A stretch of 64,000 nt of DNA from Holophagae bacterium (GCA_029263455.1 JAJCXM010000026.1:1-64000); one strand, 5' to 3'. Counted from the first letter of the stretch, positions 43,845 through 53,582 are shown. The notes: generated by a model from the letters alone, not told the origin. Numbers and translations: made by a program.

Positions 43845-45758
43845 ATGATTGAAATTAAGTTACCTGACTCCACTGTGATGGCCCTAGAACCCGGCTCAAG
43901 CGCAAGAGATGTGGCGACTACGATTAGTCCTGGGTTGGCTCGTGTTGCCGTTGCAGCTAAGGTCAACGGTCAGGCGCAAGATTTGACACGCCCTCTAAAA
44001 GATGGCGATCAGGTTCGGATTTTGACCTTTAATGATGACGAAGGTAAACGCATCTTTTGGCATTCCTCTGCCCACATCCTAGCTCAGGCCGTCAAAAGAC
44101 TTTTCCCTGATGCAAAGCCCACCATTGGCCCACCAATCGAGAACGGGTTCTTCTACGACTTCGCCGATTTGCAGGTCAGCGAAGAAGATTTCGAGCGCAT
44201 CGAAAACGAAATCCGCGCAATATTAAAGGAAGACCACGAACCGCAGCGCATTGAATACGATTCGCAGCAAGAAGCTATCGACGATTTTGCCGACAACCCG
44301 TTCAAGCGCGAATTGATCGAGAACTTAGAAGAGGGCCTTTCGGCTTACCGACAAGGTGAGTTTGTAGATTTGTGCACGGGCCCACATATTCCAAGACTGG
44401 GTTTGGCGAAGGCTTTTAAGGTCCTCAAGACTTCCGGCGCCTATTGGCGAGGCGACTCAGCTAATACTCAATTGACCCGAATCTATGCGATCAGTTTCCC
44501 AGACAAGAAGATGTTGAAAGCATACTTGCACCAAATGGAGGAGGCCCGCAAACGCGATCACCGCGTGGTGGGCCGACACCTGGACCTATTCTCGTTCCAA
44601 AAAGAAGGACCAGGCATGCCATTCATCCATCCCAAGGGCATGGTGATTTGGAACGAATTGCTCGCATTCTGGCGAGAGCTTCACTTAGAAGACGATTATG
44701 TGGAAATCAAAACACCCACCATGCTGGGGCGGGAACTCTGGGAGACGTCAGGTCACTGGGAAAACTATCGCGAGAACATGTACACCTCTGAAATTGAAGA
44801 GAAGGTTTTCGCCATCAAACCCATGAACTGTCCGGGCGGGATGTTGTTCTTTAAAGAGAACCAATTCTCGTATCGTGACTTACCCCAGCGAGTTGCGGAG
44901 GTCGGACACGTCCACCGCCACGAAATGAGTGGCGCTTTATCGGGTATGTTCCGCGTTCGTTCTTTCCATCAAGATGATGCGCATATCTATATGAAGCCTG
45001 ATGATATTAAAGATGAGATTGTGGGTGTCTTGAAACTCGCCGACAAGATCTATAGCCAATTTGGGTTGTCTTATCACCTTGAATTGAGTACCCGGCCAGA
45101 AAAATCGATTGGCAGTGACGAAGATTGGGAACTCACCACTGAAGGTTTACGAGCGGCATTAGAAGAATACGGTCGTGAATATCAAGTGAACGAGGGAGAC
45201 GGTGCCTTTTATGGTCCCAAGATCGACTTCCACATTAAGGATGCCATTGGTCGTACATGGCAATGTGGCACCATCCAATTGGACATGTCTTTACCGACAC
45301 GATTCGAAATCAGTTACATCAATGAGTCCGGCGAAAAACAACAGCCAATCATGCTTCATCGCGCGATTTATGGTTCTGTTGAACGCTTTTTTGGCATTTT
45401 GGTGGAACATTATGCGGGTAGATTCCCGCTTTGGCTTTCGCCCGTGCAATTACGTTTCTTACCCGTCGCAGACAGACACCACGAAAAGGCCATGGAATGG
45501 AGGAAGCGCTGCAAGCAACTTGGGCTTAGAGCCGATGTGGATTCGTCCAGCGAGTCTATCAATAAAAAAGTACGCAACGCTCAGGTCCAGCAAGTGAACT
45601 ACATTGTCGTTATCGGCGATCGCGAAGTAGAAGAACCCGTTCTCTCGGTTCGGACCCGCGACACCAAAGTCCATCCTGGCGTTGAGCTGGAACCGTTCTT
45701 GACACTGTTGCAAAAGGAAGCTCAGGATCGGTGCCCGGAGTCGCTACTACAGGATTAG
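43845..45758 (+). CDS. thrS: Threonyl-tRNA synthetase
   Basis: 637 residues. Charges tRNA-Thr. Domain order: TGS (1-60; IKLPDSTVMALEPGS), second additional editing domain (about 65-225; IFWHSSAHILAQAVKRLFPD), class II core (about 240-535) with zinc ligands in MNCPGG, FHQDDAH and LHRAIYGSVERFFG, and a C-terminal anticodon-binding domain (QLRFLPVADRHHEKA to the end). The ATG at 43845 is preferred over the GTG at 43836, since GGGTGG then sits at a normal distance. Full length, no anomalies. Confidence 0.97.
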   Translation: MIEIKLPDSTVMALEPGSSARDVATTISPGLARVAVAAKVNGQAQDLTRPLKDGDQVRILTFNDDEGKRIFWHSSAHILAQAVKRLFPDAKPTIGPPIENGFFYDFADLQVSEEDFERIENEIRAILKEDHEPQRIEYDSQQEAIDDFADNPFKRELIENLEEGLSAYRQGEFVDLCTGPHIPRLGLAKAFKVLKTSGAYWRGDSANTQLTRIYAISFPDKKMLKAYLHQMEEARKRDHRVVGRHLDLFSFQKEGPGMPFIHPKGMVIWNELLAFWRELHLEDDYVEIKTPTMLGRELWETSGHWENYRENMYTSEIEEKVFAIKPMNCPGGMLFFKENQFSYRDLPQRVAEVGHVHRHEMSGALSGMFRVRSFHQDDAHIYMKPDDIKDEIVGVLKLADKIYSQFGLSYHLELSTRPEKSIGSDEDWELTTEGLRAALEEYGREYQVNEGDGAFYGPKIDFHIKDAIGRTWQCGTIQLDMSLPTRFEISYINESGEKQQPIMLHRAIYGSVERFFGILVEHYAGRFPLWLSPVQLRFLPVADRHHEKAMEWRKRCKQLGLRADVDSSSESINKKVRNAQVQQVNYIVVIGDREVEEPVLSVRTRDTKVHPGVELEPFLTLLQKEAQDRCPESLLQD

Positions 45759-45807
45759 CGTAGGAAATTCCATCTTTCTAAACGCAGCGGCAAGCTGAAG
45801 GGCCAAA

Positions 45808-45851
45808 AACCGCCTGCCCGAGCTAGAATAGAAGATTCAGGCGGTTGTTTT
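45808..45851 (+). promoter_or_regulatory. Hairpin overlapping the ispDF ribosome-binding site
   Basis: AACCGCCTG (45808-45816) pairs perfectly with CAGGCGGTT (45838-45846) across a 21-base loop, followed by GTTTT and the ispDF ATG at 45852. AGGCGG in the 3' arm is the only plausible Shine-Dalgarno for ispDF, seven bases before the ATG. It can be read as the thrS terminator, as a translational switch for ispDF, or both. Confidence 0.6.
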
Positions 45852-46982
45852 ATGGCGGACCAGAAAATCAAAGTAATTATTCCGGCCGGTGGCATTGGGT
45901 TTCGATTCGGCTCCGACCAGCCCAAACAATTCCTGCCATTTCGCGGAAAAACGCTGATTGAAACGACACTTGCGTTGTTTTCCGATTACGAGGTGTGGGT
46001 GCCGGTCCCTGAAGCGTTTGAATCGGACTTTCGTCGTCTGTTAGGCGATCGAGTTAACTTGGTATTGGGCGGTTCCACGCGCTTTGATTCAGTAAGGAAT
46101 GCGTTCGAGGTTATGAACGCGGACGACGATTGCTGGATAGTCATTCACGATGCAGCTCGTCCCTTCTTTGATCCAGCCACGCTACTGCCAGCAGTAGAAG
46201 CGGCTCAGGCAACTGGAGCTGCCATTTACGCAGCACCTGCCACCGACACCATCAAGTGGGCAACTGACGGCTTGGTAGAGAAGACATTGGATCGCAGTCA
46301 TATTTATCATGCCCAAACGCCACAGATATTTCGCGCAAGTCTATTACGTGATGCCTACGCCGTATGCCAGCAATCGCCAACACCGACGGACGAATCGGCT
46401 ATGATCGAGGCCTTCGGAATAAGGGTCGCCATCTTCCCCTGCTCCCATTCCAATCGTAAAATCACTCAACCGGAGGACATGTCTTTGCTACACGCGCCCA
46501 TTCGTATCGGTCACGGTTATGACGTCCATCGATTTGAAGCAAGTCGACCTCTATTCTTAGGCGGCATTGAGATTCCGGGCGGGCCCGGCCTGTTGGGACA
46601 CAGCGATGCCGATGTGGCCATTCACGCTCTGATTGATGCGTTATTAGGTGCCGCAGGTAAAGGCGACATAGGCCATTGGTTCCCAGACAACGACGATCAA
46701 TTCAAGGACATTCGCTCAACCCAGCTACTAGAGAAAGTATGGGCTGACCTCAGCAGCCAAGGCTTTCGCTTAATGAATGCCGACATCACGATCCAAGCAC
46801 AAATACCTAAACTAGCGCCCTATATCGAACAAATGAGGCTCTGTTTAAGCGCCATCCTTGCCATCGACAGTCAGGCAATAAACATTAAAGCGACCACGAC
46901 GGAAGGTCTCGGATTTGTGGGTGAGAAACAAGGAATGGCCTCACATGCCGTTGCCTTACTGAGCCAAGAAGGTCGAGGTTAA
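45852..46982 (+). CDS. ispDF: Bifunctional MEP cytidylyltransferase / MEcPP synthase
   Basis: 376 residues joining two steps of the non-mevalonate isoprenoid pathway. IspD part (about 1-215): IIPAGGIGFRFGSDQPKQFL nucleotide-binding loop, VIHDAARPFF, ATDTIKWA and QTPQIFRASLL. IspF part (about 218-376): RIGHGYDVHRFE with metal-binding Asp and His, GLLGHSDADVAIHALIDALLGA, DIGHWFPDND and KATTTEGLGFVGEKQGM. Both active sites look complete, so it is a genuine fusion. Its ribosome-binding site is inside a hairpin. plsB follows two bases after the stop. Confidence 0.96.
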   Translation: MADQKIKVIIPAGGIGFRFGSDQPKQFLPFRGKTLIETTLALFSDYEVWVPVPEAFESDFRRLLGDRVNLVLGGSTRFDSVRNAFEVMNADDDCWIVIHDAARPFFDPATLLPAVEAAQATGAAIYAAPATDTIKWATDGLVEKTLDRSHIYHAQTPQIFRASLLRDAYAVCQQSPTPTDESAMIEAFGIRVAIFPCSHSNRKITQPEDMSLLHAPIRIGHGYDVHRFEASRPLFLGGIEIPGGPGLLGHSDADVAIHALIDALLGAAGKGDIGHWFPDNDDQFKDIRSTQLLEKVWADLSSQGFRLMNADITIQAQIPKLAPYIEQMRLCLSAILAIDSQAINIKATTTEGLGFVGEKQGMASHAVALLSQEGRG

Positions 46983-46984
46983 GC

Positions 46985-49543
46985 ATGGAAAGCAATAAGT
47001 TTGGGTTCATTTTTCACATTTTTGACATGCTGCTGGCTCCCTTCACCAGACGCGTAAAACATATTGCTGATACGCAAGCTCAGTTGAAGATCCTATTTGA
47101 ACAAGGCCAAGTCGTCTTTGTTGGACGAGCTGCTTCATTTATTGAGTTCCTAGTCGTCCGTCGCACGCTCAAAAAGTTTGGCCTGCCACAGCCTGATTTT
47201 TGCAATGGCATCAATCCCTACCTCTGGCTGCCGTTCGGACAAGCTACCAAGATCTTCTTTAGTCGTTTGTTTCGTGACTCGGATGCCGTGGGCCAAGAAG
47301 AAGTGAATCAACTACTGGAAACCGTGGCTCAAGGTCGACATGGGATGATTTTCCTTAAAGTGCGCCGGGGCATTGTTCGCGACTTGGATTACCATTACAG
47401 CGGCTTTTTTGGGCAGGTGGCCACATCGGGTGATAGTCGGATGGCGCCTACCTTCCTCGTCCCTACTTCGGTATTCCTGACACGACGTCGTAAAAACACG
47501 CAACGAACATTATGGGATATATTCTTTCGCACCTACGATGTGCCGGGCCGGTTTCGAACCTTGGTTCAACTGATCGCGTCAGGCAGTAAAGGTATTACCC
47601 TTTTTTCCAAAGAAATCGACGTTCGCAGCGAAACAGAGCGCGCCAGGGCTCGCAATACCGGTGAAGTCGCATTGGAAAAAAGATTCAGATGGACACTACT
47701 CTTTCACCTAAACAATGAGGATCGCGCATATAGAGGCCCCACAAAACGCAGTCGCGAACGAAAAGTACGTCGCATTCTAAAAGAACAACGGTTACGACTT
47801 GATTTGGCCAAGGTAGCTGAACGCCAAAACCGTAGTTTTGATAGCGTCCTAAAGGAAGCCGATAAAACACTACACGAAATTACATCGGACACATCAGAGC
47901 GCATGGTCAATTTCTTACGCATGTTCTTTGACTTCGTTTGGGCCCGTACGCTAGAGGGCATTGATTTCAAGCCCAGCGACTACAACCGCATGCGCGAACT
48001 GAGCAAGCAAGGTCCGGTCGTATTCTTACCATGCCACCGCAGCCACGTTGACTATCTCGTTTTTGCCTATATGTTTGAAAAACAAGGCATGAATTACCCC
48101 AGATTTGCTGCCGGCGATAATCTGAGTAAATGGCCGTTGGGCATGATTTTCCGGCGTGCTGGTGCCTTTTTTGTAAGACGAACCTTTAAGGGTGAAGCTA
48201 TTTTCCCCATCGTTTTTGATGCCTACATCCGCTACCTCTTGCGCGATCGACATGTGGTGGCTTTTTTCATGGAGGGTGGCCGCTCACGAACCGGTAAGTT
48301 ATTGCACCCAAAAGTAGGATTGTTAAGCATGATTATGGATGCTTGGCTTAAAGACGTCGTCGACGATGTGCCCTTAGTCCCTGTCACCATTGACTATGGT
48401 CGAATTTTTGAGGGTAAAGCTTATCTAAAAGAGATGGGCGGTCAAGAGAAGCAAAAAGAGAACCTTAATGCGCTGCTCCGCACTCGCAAGTTCCTGCGCA
48501 AAAAGCACGGCATTATTCGTATGCGTTTTGGCGAACCAATTTACTTGAGCGAGCACCTGAAGAAGGCTGGCCTAAAGAAAGAGGAAGTGGGTTTCCGCAA
48601 CAAACTACCTTTGTTGCACGACCTCGGGTTCCAGGTCATGAATGACGTCAACCGAATGGTCACCATCACGGCGGCCAATGTTCTGGCCGGGATCCTGATG
48701 GGAAATCCTCATCGCGGGATGACACTTGACGAGATACGAACACTCTTTGTGATGAGCGTCCGCTACTTAACACGACGTGACGTTGAGCTGGCTTTTCCTG
48801 AGAAGAACCTCGAAATCGCACTAGACAATGCCATTCAAACCTTTAAGCAATGGGAAACCGTGGTTTTGGTGGAGGTGGGTGGTGAAACGGTCATCAATAT
48901 CCCGCCCAATAAACGTGCCGAGATGGAGTATTACAAGAACAACGGGCTGCATTTCATGTTGGACTTGGTACTAGTTGCCACAGCCCATAAATGCATCATG
49001 CATCCATCTAGATCGGACATCTTCCACCTGTGCAAAGACATGTATGAGTTATTACAGCTCGAGTTCATCATGGCACCCGATTACCCTTCGGTGGACGCCA
49101 TTGATGGCGCCATTGATTCGTTGATCGATATGGGTGCTTTAAAGCAAGACGGCGACGAACTAAGGAGAGGCGACGATGAGAATGGCCGACTCGCATTTGA
49201 AGTATGTGGACGTCTGCTAGTTAATTTCTTGGAGTCTTACTTCGCCGTTGTTGAATACCTGATCAGTGCGCTCAAGAGTGATTCAATGTCCAGTAAAGAT
49301 GCACTCAAGAACATGCTTATTCGCGCCGAACTCTTGTATGCGGTAGGTACGATACAAAATCGTGAATCCATTAACCGCGTGACTTTTGATCAGGCCATGC
49401 AGCGATTCAATAAGAAATCATGGATCCAGCTTCGTACACCCAAGGGTCAGAAACATCCCATGGTGTCACTCAACAAGGAAAAACTACCAGAGTTCAATCA
49501 ACTGCGAGAAACGCTGCTAGCTTGGATGCGTTCGGTCTACTAG
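46985..49543 (+). CDS. plsB: Glycerol-3-phosphate acyltransferase PlsB
   Basis: 852 residues, slightly longer than E. coli PlsB (807). It acylates sn-glycerol-3-phosphate at position 1 at the inner membrane. Acyltransferase motifs in order: PCHRSHVDYL (HX4D), GAFFVRRTF, FFMEGGRSRTGK and VPVTIDYGRIFEGKAYLKE. The N-terminal ~300 residues and C-terminal ~300 residues match the flanking regions of the PlsB family rather than the short PlsC type. It starts two bases after ispDF, so both are in one message. The CRISPR array begins 48 bases after the stop. Confidence 0.94.
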   Translation: MESNKFGFIFHIFDMLLAPFTRRVKHIADTQAQLKILFEQGQVVFVGRAASFIEFLVVRRTLKKFGLPQPDFCNGINPYLWLPFGQATKIFFSRLFRDSDAVGQEEVNQLLETVAQGRHGMIFLKVRRGIVRDLDYHYSGFFGQVATSGDSRMAPTFLVPTSVFLTRRRKNTQRTLWDIFFRTYDVPGRFRTLVQLIASGSKGITLFSKEIDVRSETERARARNTGEVALEKRFRWTLLFHLNNEDRAYRGPTKRSRERKVRRILKEQRLRLDLAKVAERQNRSFDSVLKEADKTLHEITSDTSERMVNFLRMFFDFVWARTLEGIDFKPSDYNRMRELSKQGPVVFLPCHRSHVDYLVFAYMFEKQGMNYPRFAAGDNLSKWPLGMIFRRAGAFFVRRTFKGEAIFPIVFDAYIRYLLRDRHVVAFFMEGGRSRTGKLLHPKVGLLSMIMDAWLKDVVDDVPLVPVTIDYGRIFEGKAYLKEMGGQEKQKENLNALLRTRKFLRKKHGIIRMRFGEPIYLSEHLKKAGLKKEEVGFRNKLPLLHDLGFQVMNDVNRMVTITAANVLAGILMGNPHRGMTLDEIRTLFVMSVRYLTRRDVELAFPEKNLEIALDNAIQTFKQWETVVLVEVGGETVINIPPNKRAEMEYYKNNGLHFMLDLVLVATAHKCIMHPSRSDIFHLCKDMYELLQLEFIMAPDYPSVDAIDGAIDSLIDMGALKQDGDELRRGDDENGRLAFEVCGRLLVNFLESYFAVVEYLISALKSDSMSSKDALKNMLIRAELLYAVGTIQNRESINRVTFDQAMQRFNKKSWIQLRTPKGQKHPMVSLNKEKLPEFNQLRETLLAWMRSVY

Positions 49544-49591
49544 TCAACTAATTCTGATCAAACTTTTTACTGATATGGTCCTGTTTTCTGT

Positions 49592-52093
49592 TTATTGATC
49601 CACGCTCTCGCGTAGGGAGCGGCGAGATACTCACCCCAGCATTGTTCGAGCGTATTGGAGTTTCAATCCACGCTCCCGCGTGGGGAGCGACCAAGACAAG
49701 GCCGTCGGCAAAGCTATCAGCTACATGTTTCAATCCACGCTCCCGCGTGGGGAGCGACCATCTGCTATTGTTTTTAATAATGGTTCATCTAGAGTTTCAA
49801 TCCACGCTCCCGCGTGGGGAGCGACATAGTTCTCGATGTCAACTCTCGCATAGATCCGTTGTTTCAATCCACGCTCCCGCGTGGGGAGCGACTCGAAGAT
49901 GCGCGGAAAGCCTGCAATGCCATAGATGTTTCAATCCACGCTCCCGCGTGGGGAGCGACCTTGAGCAAACTATGTTGCCTTTTCTGTTGGACAGTTTCAA
50001 TCCACGCTCCCGCGTGGGGAGCGACCCATGCTAGGCGCTTTCGTTTCGGCCGTTCCGGCTTGTTTCAATCCACGCTCCCGCGTGGGGAGCGACCGAGACC
50101 GCCAAAAAGGCGTTTTATCACCTGGCGCTGTTTCAATCCACGCTCCCGCGTGGGGAGCGACTCCGGGTTTATCGCGGTAAACCATTTGATCAAAACGTTT
50201 CAATCCACGCTCCCGCGTGGGGAGCGACTTGGGATGAGTGCGGCAAGCCGTCATGGATATATGTTTCAATCCACGCTCCCGCGTGGGGAGCGACTTAGGA
50301 GGTTCATTAGATAATCGGCATTGACGCGTTTCAATCCACGCTCCCGCGTGGGGAGCGACGTTCAAGTTCTGGAGCGCTTGTTATCAGAGGACCAAGTTTC
50401 AATCCACGCTCCCGCGTGGGGAGCGACATGCTTTGGTGTTTTGCTGTGTCTACTAAAAATGTTTCAATCCACGCTCCCGCGTGGGGAGCGACGACCAATG
50501 GCATTGACCTGACCTTAAACTTCGCGTGTTTCAATCCACGCTCCCGCGTGGGGAGCGACGTGGGTTTTTGGTAAATTTTGGTTTGTTTGGACCGAGTTTC
50601 AATCCACGCTCCCGCGTGGGGAGCGACAATAAAGCAGTGCAATAAAACCTATTGGGATTTAGGTTTCAATCCACGCTCCCGCGTGGGGAGCGACATATTA
50701 CTTTGGGTAAGGATGTCTTCAGGACGAAAGTTTCAATCCACGCTCCCGCGTGGGGAGCGACGCGATTATGCTTTGAATTTGGGCGATGATAGTGTGTTTC
50801 AATCCACGCTCCCGCGTGGGGAGCGACGCGATTATGCTTTGTATTTGAGCAATGATAGCGTGTTTCAATCCACGCTCCCGCGTGGGGAGCGACCCAGATC
50901 TGCCGTCACTGCCCGATGCCGATATAGTTTCAATCCACGCTCCCGCGTGGGGAGCGACGGCCAGCAAAAACAATAGAGCTTGACGCAAGCGATGTTTCAA
51001 TCCACGCTCCCGCGTGGGGAGCGACACGTTGATAGCCCATGCCGCGTCATCCTCAATTGTGTTTCAATCCACGCTCCCGCGTGGGGAGCGACAGATTGAT
51101 CGCCCATGCAGCATCGTCTTCAATCGTGTTTCAATCCACGCTCCCGCGTGGGGAGCGACATGACCTATATTATAGGTATAGAGAGACACGGAGGTTTCAA
51201 TCCACGCTCCCGCGTGGGGAGCGACGGACGCATTTTCACTATAAAATCTGATTTATGAGGTTTCAATCCACGCTCCCGCGTGGGGAGCGACTATGTTTGT
51301 TCGAACGAGTGAGACGGGCCCATAAAGTTTCAATCCACGCTCCCGCGTGGGGAGCGACGATTTTGTGGTGTGTTTGGTTGGGGTTAGAGATGTTTCAATC
51401 CACGCTCCCGCGTGGGGAGCGACTCGGTATTTCTCGGCAATTCGTTTCGCTCTCCTGGGTTTCAATCCACGCTCCCGCGTGGGGAGCGACCCGGGGCTAT
51501 ACGCGCCCGTATTGGTATCTAGTTTGTTTCAATCCACGCTCCCGCGTGGGGAGCGACGAATTGTCAGCCGCCATCACGCCCGTTGACCCGCCTGTTTCAA
51601 TCCACGCTCCCGCGTGGGGAGCGACTGTTGAGCGCCGTCACGGCTGCCGAGTCGATATCTGTTTCAATCCACGCTCCCGCGTGGGGAGCGACGTAAACGT
51701 CGCGCTCAATCGTGCGCGTTAACTGCGCGTTTCAATCCACGCTCCCGCGTGGGGAGCGACCACGATTGTAAGCGCGAGTGCGCCTACTTCGGCAGTTTCA
51801 ATCCACGCTCCCGCGTGGGGAGCGACGCTGACGCGTTGAATCCGCCACTCGAGCTATATCCGTTTCAATCCACGCTCCCGCGTGGGGAGCGACTAACGTG
51901 GCGTCGACTTCTAGCCCCGAGTTAACACCAGTTTCAATCCACGCTCCCGCGTGGGGAGCGACAATTTGCAACGGGCTCAATGTGGCGATTACACGGTTTC
52001 AATCCACGCTCCCGCGTGGGGAGCGACCACAGGCGTCCCGCCTGTGATGTCAAAGAGATCCGTTTCAATCCACGCTCCCGCGTGGGGAGCGAC
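49592..52093 (-). CRISPR. Type I-C CRISPR array: 38 repeats, 37 spacers
   Basis: The repeat is 32 bases; on the plus strand it starts GTTTCAATCCACGCTCCC and ends GTGGGGAGCGAC. 37 copies (49660 to 52093) are identical; the leftmost (49592-49623) has lost the GTTTCA end and carries three further changes, marking the old, leader-distal end. Spacers are 33-37 bases. Read on the minus strand the repeat ends ATTGAAAC, the normal type I-C 5' handle, with stem CGCTCCC/GGGAGCG. The array is therefore transcribed leftwards from the leader beside cas2. Spacers 50762-50795/50828-50861 and 51026-51060/51093-51127 are two homologous pairs. Confidence 0.98.
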
Positions 52094-52267
52094 TCCCTCA
52101 CTATAATTGATTAGATTCAAAACGGTTAGTCGCAATTACGCGCTAACCTCCCGAAAAAGGCAGAAAAGCCATTTCATAATTGACCAATATGTCATAACCA
52201 TTTTTATACCTAAGCACTTAACAAAACGCTAGCCTCCTGGCTATTGTCTGTGTACGTGTGGTTAGCG
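52094..52267 (-). promoter_or_regulatory. CRISPR leader
   Basis: 174 AT-rich bases between the cas2 stop and the newest repeat. On the minus strand it has a TATAAA box near the middle and TATAGT just before the first repeat. GCGCTAACC (52140-52148) and GGTTAGCGC (52260-52268) form a long-range nine-base inverted repeat that brackets most of the leader. A weak TAGCC/GGCTA hairpin lies just past cas2. Confidence 0.8.
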
Positions 52268-52561
52268 CTAAATAATTAGGGGATCGCGAAAGACATCATT
52301 TGCCAGCTTGGCTCCAAAGTGGTGAACCTTTTGGCGACCTTTCTTTCCAAGCATATAGAACCTTAAGCTATCCTCGTCTTGACTCATAATTTGGAGTAGT
52401 TCGTTCTTAAGAAAAGAGAATTGGGCTGGATTTACATCACATTCAAAGACAGAGTTCTGGACTCGAATCCCGTAATCGACACAAACTTTCGCTATCTTCC
52501 GAAGCCGACGCCGGCCATCTTTCGTAACGACACTTACATCATATGTCACCAAAACAAGCAC
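52268..52561 (-). CDS. cas2: CRISPR endonuclease Cas2
   Basis: 97 residues, the type I-C length. MLVLVTYDVS carries the conserved Asp8 at the end of strand 1; RRLRKIAKVCVDYGIRVQNSVFE, read as two adjoining pieces, is the characteristic helix and strand. Cas2 forms the central dimer of the Cas1-Cas2 spacer-integration complex. It follows cas1 by four bases and is the gene nearest the leader. Confidence 0.97.
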   Translation of the reverse strand: MLVLVTYDVSVVTKDGRRRLRKIAKVCVDYGIRVQNSVFECDVNPAQFSFLKNELLQIMSQDEDSLRFYMLGKKGRQKVHHFGAKLANDVFRDPLII

Positions 52562-52565
52562 TAAG

Positions 52566-53582
52566 TTACTTCACAAAGAACGGTGGGTACTGATTTAAGT
52601 CGCCTCGCAAATGCCGCGACAACAAAAGAGCTTGGCAATGCGGAATTAGGCCCACAGCGACCTTTTCGTTGAGATAGGGGTGTGTGACGATTTCTTGTTT
52701 CTTGGCTTGAAATGCCATTAGAACCGATCGACGTGAAGCCTCCTTCAAAATAACAGCGCCACTTGCCTGATAATCGAAATCCGAGGTCTTTAGTTCTCTT
52801 CGATTGATCAGGTTGAGTGCAAGACGATCACACCACCACGCCCTGAATTCCTCCAAGATATCTAAAGCTAAGCTAAGTCGTCCCGGCCTATCCGTGTGCA
52901 AAAATCCCACATAAGGGTCTAACCCCACACCCTGTAGTGAAGATGAAACTTCGTGAGTCACCAGTGTGTATAAAAACGAAAGCAATGCATTCACTGGATC
53001 TGTCGGTGGACGTCTAATTCGACCTTCGAAACGGAAGCCTTTGCCCTTAATAAGGTTATTAAATACGCCAAAATAGATTGCGGCCGCTTCACCTTCGATT
53101 CCTCGTAAAATGGCGACATCATCCGTTCGTTGACAACGCTGGAGACATATAGCTAGTCTTGAAATGGCATCGTCCAGCTCTTTGGTGCCGCCAGCATTAC
53201 GTATTTCGCGCTGTAATATTCGTCGACTATTGGAAACCTTAGCCGCGACAATGTTACGTGCAATAAGAATACTTTTTTGACCGTCGTCACTAATGCGGTA
53301 TTGCGCCCTCCGCAATAGGACATTGCCATTCTGTGCACCTTGTATTCGAGCTAAGAATTTACCGTACTCAGTGAAGAAGGCTAGACCAATACCCTTCTCG
53401 CCACAGTACCCCATCAGAAACGGAGAGACAGACACTTGACCAAAACACAAAATATTAGCAATCGCATGGGAAGGGAATTGCGCCAATTTTGCTTTAGCGC
53501 GCTTGATGACGATCGTTTCACGTTCCTTGTGGACATAACTTTCCTGCGTAGTTACATAAAGGCTGTTCTGTAGCTTCTTCAT
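52566..53582 (-). CDS. cas1: CRISPR integrase Cas1
   Basis: 338 residues. It integrates new spacers at the leader-repeat junction. Metal-binding residues: Glu163/Glu165 in RGIEGEAA, His229 in GFLHTDRPGR and Asp241/Glu244 in LALDILEEF. N-terminal beta domain 1-95, helical catalytic domain after that; full length. The start overlaps the cas4 stop by four bases. Confidence 0.98.
   Translation of the reverse strand: MKKLQNSLYVTTQESYVHKERETIVIKRAKAKLAQFPSHAIANILCFGQVSVSPFLMGYCGEKGIGLAFFTEYGKFLARIQGAQNGNVLLRRAQYRISDDGQKSILIARNIVAAKVSNSRRILQREIRNAGGTKELDDAISRLAICLQRCQRTDDVAILRGIEGEAAAIYFGVFNNLIKGKGFRFEGRIRRPPTDPVNALLSFLYTLVTHEVSSSLQGVGLDPYVGFLHTDRPGRLSLALDILEEFRAWWCDRLALNLINRRELKTSDFDYQASGAVILKEASRRSVLMAFQAKKQEIVTHPYLNEKVAVGLIPHCQALLLSRHLRGDLNQYPPFFVK

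Noticed and set aside
49548-51980. Many open frames through the array encoding repeated VAPHAGAWIET, SLPTRERGL or FQSTLPRGER units
   Set aside because: These are translations of the CRISPR repeat in different frames, not proteins.
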